A stretch of DNA of 64,000 nucleotides from positions 1,364,001 through 1,428,000 of the forward strand of contig NC_022111.1 in assembly GCF_000163055.2 (NCBI RefSeq), in the 5' to 3' direction. The notes beneath the pieces are model-generated. The model was not told the DNA's origin, searched no databases, and worked only from the letters and a program-made list of their open reading frames with translations. The translations under genes and the position numbers were made by a program. Source of the stretch: Prevotella sp. oral taxon 299 str. F0039 (GTDB taxonomy: Bacteria; Bacteroidota; Bacteroidia; Bacteroidales; Bacteroidaceae). This document shows, in pieces, positions 1 to 8,861 of this stretch (the first letter of the stretch is position 1; the number at the start of each line of letters is the position of its first letter).

Positions 1-1
1 T

Positions 2-829
2 GCAAAACGTGTAGATGTGCTTCGCAATGGTCAAAAGGTTAGCTTAGCAATGCCAGGCAATTTGGACCTATTAGATATGATTAAGTCTACACCTCGCTTT
101 GTAGACGTGTTTATTCCTAATACAGTTGATAGCGTAATGTCAGACTCGCCAGCGGCTAAAGTAGGAATTAAAGCTGGCGATAAGATTGTGAAATTTAACA
201 ACACTCCGATCGCTTCGTATAACGATTTTGTTGAGGCTACAGGCAGAATTGCTGATGTTTTGGCATCAACAAAGAACCCTTCAGACAGCGCAAAGGCTCT
301 AAAAGCAACTATTTCGTTTGTTCATCAAGGCGACACTGCAGTGCAACAAGTGCCCATCACCCTAACAAAAGATGCTAAAGTGGGTATCTTTGCAGGTTCA
401 ATTATGCAAACTTATAAAGTCACCCACATCTCTTATGGCTTCTTAGAGAGCTTCCCTGCAGGTGTAAAACACGGCATGAAGGTGCTTTCTGGCTATGTAG
501 GTGATATGAAATACCTATTCTCTGGCGAAGGAGCAAAGAGCATTGGAGGCTTCGGTTCTATTGCATCTATGTTCCCTGCAGAATGGAATTGGTATATGTT
601 TTGGAGCATGACAGCTTTCTTAAGCATCATTCTTGCATTCATGAACATACTTCCTATTCCTGCATTAGATGGCGGACACGTTCTCTTCTTGCTATATGAA
701 ATGATTACAGGACGCAAACCTGGGGAGAAATTCCTTATCGTTGCAGAGTATATTGGCATAGGACTTCTTCTCTTATTGATGATTGTTGCCAATATGAACG
801 ACATTCTTCGCTGGTTGGGATACATGTAA
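2..829 (+). CDS. rseP: Site-2 intramembrane metalloprotease RseP, 3' part
   Basis: The reading frame is open from the first bases of the window, so the N-terminus, including the HExxH zinc motif expected in this family, lies upstream. What remains is about 275 residues. It holds a PDZ domain (SPAAKVGIKAGDKIVKFNN and following, roughly residues 45-125) and the C-terminal membrane part with the second conserved M50 motif, PIPALDGGHVLF, followed by two hydrophobic segments. The family cleaves transmembrane anti-sigma factors and signal-peptide remnants in the inner membrane. Two hairpins follow the stop codon. Confidence 0.93.
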   Translation, partial: AKRVDVLRNGQKVSLAMPGNLDLLDMIKSTPRFVDVFIPNTVDSVMSDSPAAKVGIKAGDKIVKFNNTPIASYNDFVEATGRIADVLASTKNPSDSAKALKATISFVHQGDTAVQQVPITLTKDAKVGIFAGSIMQTYKVTHISYGFLESFPAGVKHGMKVLSGYVGDMKYLFSGEGAKSIGGFGSIASMFPAEWNWYMFWSMTAFLSIILAFMNILPIPALDGGHVLFLLYEMITGRKPGEKFLIVAEYIGIGLLLLLMIVANMNDILRWLGYM

Positions 830-840
830 ATCAGCTCTTA

Positions 841-882
841 AAACGGCAACTATGCAACTGAAAATTTAGTGGATTGCCGTTT
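841..882 (+). terminator. Hairpin just after rseP
   Basis: A nine-base perfect inverted repeat (AAACGGCAA at 841-849, TTGCCGTTT at 874-882) begins 11 bases after the rseP stop. It has a long loop and no strong T run, so it may stabilise the 3' end rather than terminate. A better terminator follows at 918-955. Confidence 0.45.
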
Positions 883-917
883 GAAAACAAAGAAATTGCA
901 ATAGCAATACATAAAAG

Positions 918-955
918 AAACGAGCAAACAACTTTGTGTTGTCTGCTCGTTTTTA
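918..955 (+). terminator. Intrinsic terminator of rseP
   Basis: AACGAGCA and TGCTCGTT form the base of a long stem that continues through AACAAC/GTTGT. It is followed by TTTTT. It lies about 90 bases after the rseP stop and before the convergent lipoprotein gene. Confidence 0.75.
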
Positions 956-1040
956 TGTTACATCAACCTAAGTAATCTTCTTACGGGTTGTATCTCTTTA
1001 TCTTTTTACGTTTCAACTCTTTCTTGTTGACATCAAGGAG

Positions 1041-1508
1041 CTATTGGAACGAGAAGTTGAAAGAACTACTTGTTGTGGTTTTGCCTTTGTATTCTCCTGA
1101 AAGAGTGGTGCCACCATTATTATATATCAGATTGTATTCGATCTTAATATTATTTTTGTTGGTGAGTTGAACGTAGAGTTTACTTCCTTTTGCAAACACA
1201 TCTCCTGTTCCGTGGTCTGCAATTTTGTTGCTATGTTCCACTTTCCAGTCGCCAGCAACAGTGAGATCAATTTCAGTTCCGTTACTTGTTTTAGGAATTT
1301 CGAAATAATAATAGTCTCTATCAGCTCTGTTTTTGCCCAACTGAATGGTGAAATGATTACCCTTAGAGCCTACTATTACTGCTTGATCATCTTTTGAAAA
1401 GCCCTTCAAATCGTCGTTACTTCCGCAAGAACTAAGCGTTAAAGCAAATGCAAAAAGAGCGCAAAACGAGAGTAAGAGGTATTTTGTTGATTGGTATATT
1501 TTATTCAT
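1041..1508 (-). CDS. Small lipoprotein of unknown function
   Basis: The 155-residue product begins with a lipoprotein signal peptide: a basic N-terminus, a hydrophobic core and the lipobox LSSC at about residue 28. The mature part is short, polar and rich in beta-type sequence, with no motif I recognise. It is probably anchored to the envelope. It is convergent with rseP and stands alone, with 289 bases separating it from ispD on the other side. I cannot assign a family. Confidence 0.7.
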   Translation of the reverse strand: MNKIYQSTKYLLLSFCALFAFALTLSSCGSNDDLKGFSKDDQAVIVGSKGNHFTIQLGKNRADRDYYYFEIPKTSNGTEIDLTVAGDWKVEHSNKIADHGTGDVFAKGSKLYVQLTNKNNIKIEYNLIYNNGGTTLSGEYKGKTTTSSSFNFSFQ

Positions 1509-1727
1509 ATTCTTTTGTTTAAATGATTATTGTGTTATCCTTATTATTCTAAATAAACGCAAGAAAAGCGTTTTTATTGTGTAGTGATGTAACCATTCTG
1601 CAACACTTTTTTAGAGTTGATTTCTTTTCCCCTCTTTTTAGGAACAATAGAAAAATGCATAAAAATAGTGATAAAAGGCATATTCAGCCTTTCTTTTAGT
1701 GCAGATAAAATACAAAAGAATAGAAAA

Positions 1728-1759
1728 TTTGGATAATAAGTAAGTTTTGAATAACTTTG
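1728..1759 (+). promoter_or_regulatory. Promoter of ispD
   Basis: TTTG at 1728-1731, a 20-base spacer, then TAACTTTG at 1752-1759: a full match to the Bacteroidetes housekeeping promoter. The start codon at 1798 lies about 30 bases after the expected transcription start, which supports that start codon over the longer frame opening at 1747. Confidence 0.75.
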
Positions 1760-1797
1760 TTATCGTAATAACGCATCGCAAAAGAAAGGAGACAACA

Positions 1798-2475
1798 ATG
1801 AATTATGCAATTATTGTGGCAGGAGGAAAAGGCATTCGAATGGGTAATGACATACCTAAACAATTTATGTTGTTGTGCAATAAGCCCATATTGATGCACA
1901 CTATTGAGCGTTTTAGGGCTTTTGATGCACAGATAAAGATTGTTGTTGTGTTGCCAAAAGAACAGCAACAATATTGGAACAACTTATGTTCCGACTATCA
2001 TTTCGACGTCGATCACACTGTGGTTGATGGTGGTTCAACTCGTTTTGAGTCGTCTTTAAACGGATTAAAAGCCATAGATGGCGGTGCAAACGACTATGTT
2101 GCCATACACGATGGAGTGCGTCCTTTGGTATCGAAAGACACCATTCAGCGTTGTTTCGATGCCGTATTAGGTTGCAAAGCCGTTATTCCTGTGGTGAAAG
2201 TGGTAGACTCTTTGCGCAAAACCTATAAAGATGGACAAGAAAAGAACGTGGATCGAAGTGCTTATAGCATTGTTCAAACGCCCCAAACATTTAGCGTTGA
2301 GCTGTTGAAAAAAGCCTATGAGCAACCTTACGACCCTCTTTTCACCGACGAAGCATCGGTAGTTGAGCGTTTAGGAGAAAAGGTATTCTCGGTAGAAGGC
2401 AATCGAGAAAACATCAAAATCACCACTCCTTTCGACATCATTGTTGCCTCGGCAGTGTTGAATAACGAACTATAA
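1798..2475 (+). CDS. ispD: 2-C-methyl-D-erythritol 4-phosphate cytidylyltransferase
   Basis: IspD joins CTP and methylerythritol phosphate in the non-mevalonate isoprenoid pathway. The 225-residue protein shows the nucleotide-binding loop AGGKGIRMGNDIPKQF near the N-terminus, then HDGVRPLV, VVDSLRKT and QTPQTF, all characteristic of the family. The frame opens earlier at 1747, but that codon overlaps the promoter. The ATG at 1798 has a purine-rich ribosome site (AAAGGAGA) and starts directly before the nucleotide-binding strand. The product feeds undecaprenyl phosphate synthesis, in which UppS (14.3 kb) also acts. recG follows after 169 bases. Confidence 0.95.
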   Translation: MNYAIIVAGGKGIRMGNDIPKQFMLLCNKPILMHTIERFRAFDAQIKIVVVLPKEQQQYWNNLCSDYHFDVDHTVVDGGSTRFESSLNGLKAIDGGANDYVAIHDGVRPLVSKDTIQRCFDAVLGCKAVIPVVKVVDSLRKTYKDGQEKNVDRSAYSIVQTPQTFSVELLKKAYEQPYDPLFTDEASVVERLGEKVFSVEGNRENIKITTPFDIIVASAVLNNEL

Positions 2476-2526
2476 AAGAATCAATCTCCATCTCTTTTCA
2501 AATCAATAAAATAGATATCGCAAAAT

Positions 2527-2607
2527 AAAAACAATGCTTTTACCAACTAAAAGCATTGATATTGCACCCTAAAAGCATTGCTTTTGAAGTGTAATAGGAT
2601 AGCTTTT
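2527..2607. repeat. 22-bp-period palindrome array, 4 units (ispD-recG)
   Basis: Right arms (TGCTTTT-like) start at 2535, 2557, 2579 and 2601, exactly 22 bases apart. Left arms (AAAAGCA-like) start at 2527, 2549, 2571 and 2593. The unit at 2571-2585 is a complete AAAAGCA-T-TGCTTTT palindrome. The array fills the ispD-recG gap. Confidence 0.85.
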
Positions 2608-2644
2608 GTGAAGCAATTGATAATCAATAAGATAAAGAACAATA

Positions 2645-4750
2645 ATGAGTAATATTCTAGAACAAGACATTATGTATCTTCAGGGCGTTGGACCTAAGCG
2701 CAAAGATATTCTCAGTAGCGAGCTGGGAATAAAGACTTGGGGCGACCTTTTAGAGTATTATCCATATAAATATGTAGACCGAAGTAAGATTTACGCTGTG
2801 CACGAGCTAACGGGCGACATGCCTTTCGTGCAGATAAAAGGGCGCATTTTGAGCTTTGAAGAGTTCGAAATGGGGGCAAGGCGCAAACGACTTGTGGCTC
2901 ATTTCAGAGGCTCAACAGGTGGAGTTGTAGACTTAGTGTGGTTTCAAGGGGCGCAATATATTCGTAAAACCTATAACTTAAACGACGAATATTTAGTGTT
3001 TGGTAAGCCTACTTTCTATAACGGACGCTATCAATTTACCCATCCTGAGATCGAAAAAGTGGGCGAAGTGCAAATCGAAACCATGCGCATGCAACCTTAT
3101 TACATCACAACAGAGAAGATGAAAAAGGCAGGGTTGCAGTCGAGAGCTATTGAGAAAATCACTCGAATGTTGGTCGATAAAATTCCACAAGAAGCCCTAC
3201 CAGAAACCCTTCCCACCTTTATCACCGAACGATTGCATCTTGTTTCACGCTACGAAGCATTCCGAAACATTCACTATCCCACATCTTTAACCGATGTACA
3301 GAATGCTCAATTGCGTCTAAAATTCGAAGAATTGTTCTTCGTTCAGCTCAATATTCTTCGCTATTCAACCGAACATCGTCGCAAATATCGTGGCTATCTT
3401 CTCCCCAAAGTGGGTCACTTCTTTAACACATTCTATACCAATAATTTGCCTTTCCCGCTCACCAACGCACAAAAACGAGTGATGAAAGAAATTAGAAGTG
3501 ATATGATTACGGGTAGACAGATGAATCGTTTGTTGCAAGGCGATGTGGGTTCGGGCAAAACACTCGTTGCTTTGATGACCATGCTCATTGCTATTGACAA
3601 CGATTTTCAGGCTTGTTTAATGGCTCCCACAGAGATTTTGGCAGAGCAACACTTCACAACTATCGTTTCTTTTCTAAAGAGTTTAGACGTGCAAGTGGAG
3701 CTGTTAACGGGCAATGTGAAAGGAAAGAAACGACAAGAGATTCTTACTCGACTCGAAAAAGGCGAAATTCAGATGCTCGTTGGTACGCATGCTGTAATTG
3801 AAGATAGCGTTCAATTTGCACGATTAGGCGTGGCTGTGGTAGACGAACAGCATCGTTTTGGAGTGGCTCAAAGGGCTAAAATGTGGGCAAAAAGTGCACA
3901 ACCGCCTCATGTTTTGGTGATGACAGCAACCCCAATTCCACGCACTTTGGCAATGACTATATACGGAGATCTAGACGTTAGCGTGATAGATGAATTGCCA
4001 CCAGGTAGAAAACCCATCGAAACTATTCATAAATACGACACTCAAACGGTTTCGCTTTATGACGGAATACGCAAACAAGTGGCGCAAGGACGGCAAGTTT
4101 ACATTGTTTTTCCATTGATTAAGGAAAGCGAAAAAACAGACTTACAAAGCTTAGAAACGGGCTTTGAAAATCTGAAAGAGGTGTTCCCAAACTTCAAAAT
4201 GAGTAAGGTGCACGGCAAAATGAAGCCTAAAGAGAAGGAAGAGGAAATGAATCGATTTGTAAAAGGTGAGACTCAGATCCTTGTTGCCACAACAGTTATC
4301 GAAGTAGGGGTGAATGTTCCTAACGCAACAGTTATGGTAATTCTTGAAGCTCAACGCTTTGGTTTGTCGCAATTGCATCAACTTCGTGGGCGAGTAGGGC
4401 GTGGTGGAGACCAATCTTACTGCATTTTGGTGACGAACTACAAATTAAGTGCCGACACAAAGAAACGTATCGACATTATGTGTGCAACCAATGATGGATT
4501 CCAAATCGCTGAAGCTGACCTCAAATTGCGTGGTCCTGGCGATTTAGAAGGAACGCAACAAAGTGGAATGGCATTCGATTTGAAGATTGCTAACATTGCT
4601 CGTGATGGTCAATTGGTGCAAATGGCACGCACAGAAGCACTGCGAGTGGTGGATAACGACGAGCATTTTGACAAGCCAGAGTATGCAATGTTGTGGCAAA
4701 GACTAAAAGAAATGAAGAAAGCAACCATTGATTGGGCGTCGATAAGTTAA
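2645..4750 (+). CDS. recG: ATP-dependent DNA helicase RecG
   Basis: RecG remodels stalled replication forks and branch-migrates Holliday junctions. The 701-residue length is typical. The N-terminal part is the wedge/OB region that grips the junction. The helicase core follows with Walker A GDVGSGKT (about residue 299), the DEQH box (about 400), TATPIPRT, and motif VI RGRVGRGG (about 581). The C-terminal TRG-like region LRGPGDLEGTQQSG is present. It is preceded by a repeat array rather than a clear promoter, so co-transcription with ispD is possible. Confidence 0.97.
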   Translation: MSNILEQDIMYLQGVGPKRKDILSSELGIKTWGDLLEYYPYKYVDRSKIYAVHELTGDMPFVQIKGRILSFEEFEMGARRKRLVAHFRGSTGGVVDLVWFQGAQYIRKTYNLNDEYLVFGKPTFYNGRYQFTHPEIEKVGEVQIETMRMQPYYITTEKMKKAGLQSRAIEKITRMLVDKIPQEALPETLPTFITERLHLVSRYEAFRNIHYPTSLTDVQNAQLRLKFEELFFVQLNILRYSTEHRRKYRGYLLPKVGHFFNTFYTNNLPFPLTNAQKRVMKEIRSDMITGRQMNRLLQGDVGSGKTLVALMTMLIAIDNDFQACLMAPTEILAEQHFTTIVSFLKSLDVQVELLTGNVKGKKRQEILTRLEKGEIQMLVGTHAVIEDSVQFARLGVAVVDEQHRFGVAQRAKMWAKSAQPPHVLVMTATPIPRTLAMTIYGDLDVSVIDELPPGRKPIETIHKYDTQTVSLYDGIRKQVAQGRQVYIVFPLIKESEKTDLQSLETGFENLKEVFPNFKMSKVHGKMKPKEKEEEMNRFVKGETQILVATTVIEVGVNVPNATVMVILEAQRFGLSQLHQLRGRVGRGGDQSYCILVTNYKLSADTKKRIDIMCATNDGFQIAEADLKLRGPGDLEGTQQSGMAFDLKIANIARDGQLVQMARTEALRVVDNDEHFDKPEYAMLWQRLKEMKKATIDWASIS

Positions 4751-4869
4751 TGCTTTTATTGGGAATTTCTTATTGTATATCAATGAATTAAAAGATTAAT
4801 CGAAAACCAATAAAAAGTTAAATAACTAATAAAAGTTCTTGATTAAGAGCAATTTCCATCTTTTTTCTT

Positions 4870-4877
4870 TATCTTTG
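4870..4877 (+). promoter_or_regulatory. -7 box before the M23 peptidase gene
   Basis: TATCTTTG matches the Bacteroidetes -7 element TAnnTTTG. I do not see a good TTG at the usual upstream spacing. The expected leader of about 100 bases ends at the ATG at 4985. Confidence 0.5.
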
Positions 4878-4984
4878 TCCAGTTATTAGTAGACTATTGT
4901 GTCTTTTGTGTTGTTGCAATAGTTTAAGAACATGTCTTGAATTCTTTGTTTTTGAGATATGAAGTTTCACCTAAAAGAATAACT

Positions 4985-5932
4985 ATGACTTTAAAAAGAA
5001 CACTTAAAACCTTAGCTCTTGGAACGTTAATGCTTTTCTCTTCTAATGCCATTCACGCTCAAGATCTACTCGCAAGGCAAGCTCCTGTAGATCGAAAGAT
5101 GAAGGCTGTAGATACACTTGTTATGAGAAGCATTGCAATAAGAGAAAATCTTCAATCACCAGCAGCGCAACTTTACGATGATTGGAACAACAAATTTGCT
5201 CATCGTCAGACTGCACTTCCAGACACTTTCAAAATAAATCTGCGTCATTTCTGTATGCCCACAACCAGTAGAGTCGTTACAAGTAACTTCGGAGCACGTT
5301 GGGGTCGTGCGCATAAAGGATTGGATATAAAAGTTTATATCGGTGATACTATCCGTGCAGCGTTTAGTGGTAAGGTGCGAATGGTGGCTTATGAAGGACG
5401 TGGTTATGGTAAATATATTGTCATTCGCCATTCAAATGGACTTGAAACAATATATGGTCACCTCTCACAACAATTGGTTTCAGAGAATCAAGACGTTAAA
5501 GCTGGAGACGTAATTGGGCTCGGTGGCAACACAGGACGTAGTACTGGATCGCACTTACACTTTGAAACTCGCCTCTGTGGAGTGGCACTTAACCCTGCAC
5601 TTTTATTCGACTTTAAAGCTCAAGACGTAACAGGAGACTACTATGTGTTTAACAAAAGCACTTATGATAGCGAGTCGGAAGAAGCAACTAGGCTAAGAGG
5701 TAAGATTGGAAATGGTGGCTATTCGCCTGCAGATGTGCGTGGGGAAATGGCTCAAGCCAAAACAAATGAGAAAAAAGACAATGGAGATCGCAGCTATCAC
5801 TTTGTGTCTTCAGGAGAAACTTTGTACTCAATTGCTCGCCGACGTGGCGTTACTGTTGACAAACTTTGTGAGCTAAACAACCTCAAAAAGAACGAACATT
5901 TGCGCCCAGGTCGTGTTCTTCGCTACTCATAA
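4985..5932 (+). CDS. Exported M23-family peptidoglycan endopeptidase with LysM
   Basis: The protein has 315 residues. A signal peptide ends in NAIHA before Q, so the mature N-terminus is probably glutamine. The M23 (LytM) domain carries zinc ligands in HKGLD (about residue 110) and in SHLHFE (about 190), plus GHLSQ. A C-terminal LysM domain (about 270-313, starting YHFVSSGETLYSIARR) should bind peptidoglycan. The likely role is cross-link cleavage or amidase activation in the periplasm. The ATG at 4985 was chosen because the signal peptide starts there; the frame opens 16 codons earlier without a clear ribosome site. A terminator follows. Confidence 0.9.
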   Translation: MTLKRTLKTLALGTLMLFSSNAIHAQDLLARQAPVDRKMKAVDTLVMRSIAIRENLQSPAAQLYDDWNNKFAHRQTALPDTFKINLRHFCMPTTSRVVTSNFGARWGRAHKGLDIKVYIGDTIRAAFSGKVRMVAYEGRGYGKYIVIRHSNGLETIYGHLSQQLVSENQDVKAGDVIGLGGNTGRSTGSHLHFETRLCGVALNPALLFDFKAQDVTGDYYVFNKSTYDSESEEATRLRGKIGNGGYSPADVRGEMAQAKTNEKKDNGDRSYHFVSSGETLYSIARRRGVTVDKLCELNNLKKNEHLRPGRVLRYS

Positions 5933-5991
5933 AGGGTGCTCTTTTAGCGAGAAATCAAAGAATTTGATATAAAAATACAAGCAAAAGTCCT

Positions 5992-6023
5992 TTGGAACGA
6001 TGATTCTAAGGGACTTTTTATTT
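5992..6023 (+). terminator. Intrinsic terminator after the M23 peptidase gene
   Basis: AAAAGTCCTT pairs with AAGGGACTTTT across a loop of about 12 bases, and the stem runs into TTTTTATTTT. It lies about 60 bases after the stop codon. Confidence 0.75.
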
Positions 6024-6147
6024 TGCTTTTTCGTTATTATCTACCATTTGTTTCGAGATAATAATCCAGCTTTAGTCTTACTACCATATTTATTTTAAGC
6101 TCTACTTGCCTTCCTTGTAAAGTGCAAACCTCTTCCTTTCGCAATGA

Positions 6148-6250
6148 AACAACACTGCTTTTGTGATTTAAACTCAATGCTTTTAGGTCGTAATACCATT
6201 GCTTTTAGAACATAATAGTGTTGCTTTTGCAAAATAAAAACACAGCTTTC
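6148..6250. repeat. 22-bp-period palindrome array, 5 units (M23 peptidase-GT2)
   Basis: TGCTTTT starts at 6156, 6178, 6200 and 6222, and a decayed AGCTTTC at 6244. The period is exactly 22 across five units. The left arms are weaker here (AACAACA, AAACTCA, AATACCA). The array lies between convergent genes, beyond the M23 terminator. Confidence 0.88.
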
Positions 6251-6337
6251 ACCTTATTATAATATAAGAGACGTGAGCAGAAAGCCACTTTTAAGTAGAT
6301 TAGAAGTAGCAAGAAGAAGAGAGAAAGACCTTGAATT

Positions 6338-7114
6338 TTATCGTTTTAACACGTTTCGAATAGCAAACCAAAGGTGCATAAAGGTAGTAGAAACACATCC
6401 ATAATGATGACACATCACCCTGAAACGCTCCTTTAATGATGCCCTATGGTTAGCAGTAGTTAAGCCACCATCTAGAAAGTTAGCAACAATTGCATGCACA
6501 TTGCGCAGCGCACGATGTTCCTGTTCACTCTTTTTCATGATACGAATACACCAATCTACGTCAGCAGAGAAACGATATTGCAAGTCGTAAGGAGTGGTTT
6601 TTGCAATTGAAGTGAGCGCATAAAAAGCCTGATGACACACCAACATACCCTGTTTAAACGAATTAGAAGTGAGCGTTTGAGGCGTTTGTAGATGGCGTTT
6701 ACGCAAGAACTTGCCCTCCATATCAACAATATCCGTGTCGCCATACAACACACCTGGCAACAACTCTCCCTCTTTCACCGACAAAGCAATCGTTTGAAGC
6801 GTGTCGATATCCTTGAAAGTATCGCCCGCATTCATAAAAACAATGTAGTCGTTGCTCGCTAATTGAATCGCTTTATTCATCGCATCGTATAAACCTTTGT
6901 CCCTTTCCGATACGATTTTAATGCTATATGGCTCCGAACAGCTACTTATTTTCGCCTCATAAGCATGTGCCATCGATAGTGTTTCGTCATGAGAAACCCC
7001 ATCAATAATAAGGTGTTCGATGTTTTTATATGTCTGTTGCGCCACACTATCGAGCGTTCTTTGCAACACATCTTGTGCATTAAAAGTGCAAGTGATGATA
7101 GAAAAGCTAATCAT
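6338..7114 (-). CDS. Family 2 glycosyltransferase
   Basis: The 258-residue protein has the GT-A fold signature of GT2 enzymes. It opens with ISFSIITCTFNAQDVLQRTL and continues with HLIIDGVSHD and the metal-binding-type segment VFMNAGDTF in place of the usual DxD. No membrane segment is obvious. It probably adds a sugar to a surface polysaccharide or glycoprotein glycan. The start overlaps the upstream glycosyltransferase stop by four bases, which implies translational coupling. The acceptor cannot be told from sequence. Confidence 0.88.
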   Translation of the reverse strand: MISFSIITCTFNAQDVLQRTLDSVAQQTYKNIEHLIIDGVSHDETLSMAHAYEAKISSCSEPYSIKIVSERDKGLYDAMNKAIQLASNDYIVFMNAGDTFKDIDTLQTIALSVKEGELLPGVLYGDTDIVDMEGKFLRKRHLQTPQTLTSNSFKQGMLVCHQAFYALTSIAKTTPYDLQYRFSADVDWCIRIMKKSEQEHRALRNVHAIVANFLDGGLTTANHRASLKERFRVMCHHYGCVSTTFMHLWFAIRNVLKR

Positions 7115-8385
7115 AGTTTGTAAATTTTTCGAGCAAGAGCCTCATTATATAAGTTGATATAGCGCATTGCGACACCCTGTTGCGAGTAGTTTTGATTGAC
7201 TTTAGCTACGGCTTGTTGTGCTAACTCGTTTTTGTTGGGATGCGAAAGCACCCAGTTGATGCCCTCTGCAAGACTCTTTGCGCTTTTAGGAAGAGCAATA
7301 TAGCCATTCACTTTGTGGTTGATCATCTCAGGAATACCGCCAATATTAAAGCCAACGCAAGGCACTCCGCATGCCAAAGCCTCCATAATGGTGTTAGGAA
7401 GATTGTCTTCTAACGATGGAATAACGAACAAATCGGCTGCATTATAAGCGTTTACGAGCGATTTATCATCGCTGATATAGCCCAAAGAGAATGTTTCAAC
7501 AGGCAATTGAGATGTAACTTCGTCGGCACTTCCGCCCATTAGCGCAACAGCCAACGTGTTTTTCAACTGCGGATGTAGTGCTGTTAGCTCCTTAATAGCG
7601 TTGATGAGGTGGTGAACACCCTTTCTTTCGTTTGTTACTTTTTGCGAAACGAATAACAAGATGTGCTTATCTTTAGGGAGAGAAAGAGCTTCTCGAGCCT
7701 CATTTTTATTGATAGGATGAAAGATGTGCGTGTCTATTGGATTGGGGATAGATGTAATGCTGTGCCCTTTTAGTAAGCCACTTTGCTTGGCTTGTTGTGC
7801 AAGCCAGTTCGAACAACACACAAAATGAATTCTACCCTTGCTGTAAGTCTTTTGCTTTTGCGCCCAGATGCGAGCCGAAAGGTCGTTCATAGATCCGTGA
7901 TGGGGCAACAATTGGCAGCGCTTACAACTTGTTTTAAATGCAATACACCCACGGGCATAGTGGCAAAGAGCCGTTGCTGGCCACAAATCGTGCATTGTCC
8001 ACACCACAGGTTTGCCACTTTCGAGAATCTTTCTAATGTTTTTAAGCGACAACATACCTTGGTTAATCCATTCAAGATGAATGATGTCGGCTTCTAAAAA
8101 CTCCTTAGTGCGGGTGATGTCGCATCCTGTATTGGCAATATCAATATCGAATAAGCCTTTTTTTGATAAGTGGAGATGAAGAAAAATGCAGAACCTTTCC
8201 CATAAAAAGTTCCACTTTTGTTTTAGAGGTTGAGACAAACTCACAACCGAAAGATGATCAGTTTCTTTGTTGCGTACCAACATTTTAGCTTTCACTCCGT
8301 TGTTGTTCAGAGCCGAAAGCAATCTGTTAGAGGCAACAGCTGCACCTCCTGTCTTCTCACTTGTATTGATAATAAGAATGCGCAT
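7111..8385 (-). CDS. Family 4 glycosyltransferase
   Basis: The 424-residue protein shows the GT-B architecture of GT4. The N-terminal Rossmann domain starts with a glycine-rich acceptor-side loop (SEKTGGAAVASNRL), and the C-terminal donor domain carries PSLEDNLPNTIMEALACG, the nucleotide-sugar binding E-x7-E signature. A cysteine cluster lies near residues 140-160 (CHYARGCIAFKTSCKRC), which is unusual for GT4 and may be structural. The promoter sits so close to the ATG that the message is predicted to be almost leaderless. It heads a two-gene unit with the GT2 gene. Confidence 0.9.
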   Translation of the reverse strand: MRILIINTSEKTGGAAVASNRLLSALNNNGVKAKMLVRNKETDHLSVVSLSQPLKQKWNFLWERFCIFLHLHLSKKGLFDIDIANTGCDITRTKEFLEADIIHLEWINQGMLSLKNIRKILESGKPVVWTMHDLWPATALCHYARGCIAFKTSCKRCQLLPHHGSMNDLSARIWAQKQKTYSKGRIHFVCCSNWLAQQAKQSGLLKGHSITSIPNPIDTHIFHPINKNEAREALSLPKDKHILLFVSQKVTNERKGVHHLINAIKELTALHPQLKNTLAVALMGGSADEVTSQLPVETFSLGYISDDKSLVNAYNAADLFVIPSLEDNLPNTIMEALACGVPCVGFNIGGIPEMINHKVNGYIALPKSAKSLAEGINWVLSHPNKNELAQQAVAKVNQNYSQQGVAMRYINLYNEALARKIYKL

Positions 8386-8392
8386 GATATTG

Positions 8393-8422
8393 CAAAGTTA
8401 CGATTTGCAACGCAAATTCAAA
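8393..8422 (-). promoter_or_regulatory. Promoter of the glycosyltransferase pair, abutting the start codon
   Basis: Read on the minus strand: TTTG (8422-8419), an 18-base spacer, then TAACTTTG (8400-8393). The ATG begins at 8385, eight bases past the last G of the -7 box, so transcription should start at or next to the start codon. Confidence 0.65.
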
Positions 8423-8688
8423 GCTTTTCAATGCTTAATTATTTGTATTTTCAAAGAATAAACAATGAAAGAAAGCAACTTTTGTGTTCTTTACATCCTG
8501 CTTTTAGCTTCTTGTTAGTCTACTTCTATGTGAGAAATATACTATTTTGGGGGAGGGAAAGTGGACTAATGAGGGTAGAATGGAGATGATTTTATTATGA
8601 GTTTTTATTGACTTGTATTTTCAGAAGTTCTTCCTTTTTAAAGGAATGGGAGAGTAGTTAGAAACATATAGAAAAGTGATTGTTTTGT

Positions 8689-8791
8689 AATAGCGGTGCT
8701 TTTGTTATATAATGTCAATGTTTTTGCAGTGTAAAAGGAATGCTTTTACAAGTCAATAGCAATGCTTTTGCAAAACGCTCTGCCTGCTTTT
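8689..8791. repeat. 22-bp-period palindrome array, 5 units (upstream of GT4)
   Basis: Right arms start at 8697, 8719 (TGTTTTT), 8741, 8763 and 8785, all exactly 22 apart. Left arms are clear at 8733 (AAAAGGA) and 8755 (AATAGCA). The array lies between the GT4 promoter and a candidate small RNA. Confidence 0.88.
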
Positions 8792-8861
8792 GTGTCCTGA
8801 AAAATAAGTGCTTGGGTTCTAGTTGTTTGGGGTTAGTGTTCTACTTAGCCTATATATAAGT

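Noticed and set aside
1747..1797. A longer N-terminus for IspD
   Set aside because: The upstream start overlaps the promoter -7 box, and the family begins at the nucleotide-binding strand encoded from 1798.
6148..6250. The 22-bp arrays considered as CRISPR arrays
   Set aside because: The conserved part is only 7-15 bases and degenerate, the linkers are 7 bases and recur between loci, arrays have 2-5 units, and no cas genes are present.
8230..8589. A 119-codon plus-strand frame running from the GT4 gene into the intergenic gap
   Set aside because: Half of it is antisense to the GT4 N-terminus and it crosses the GT4 promoter; no ribosome site or recognisable protein.
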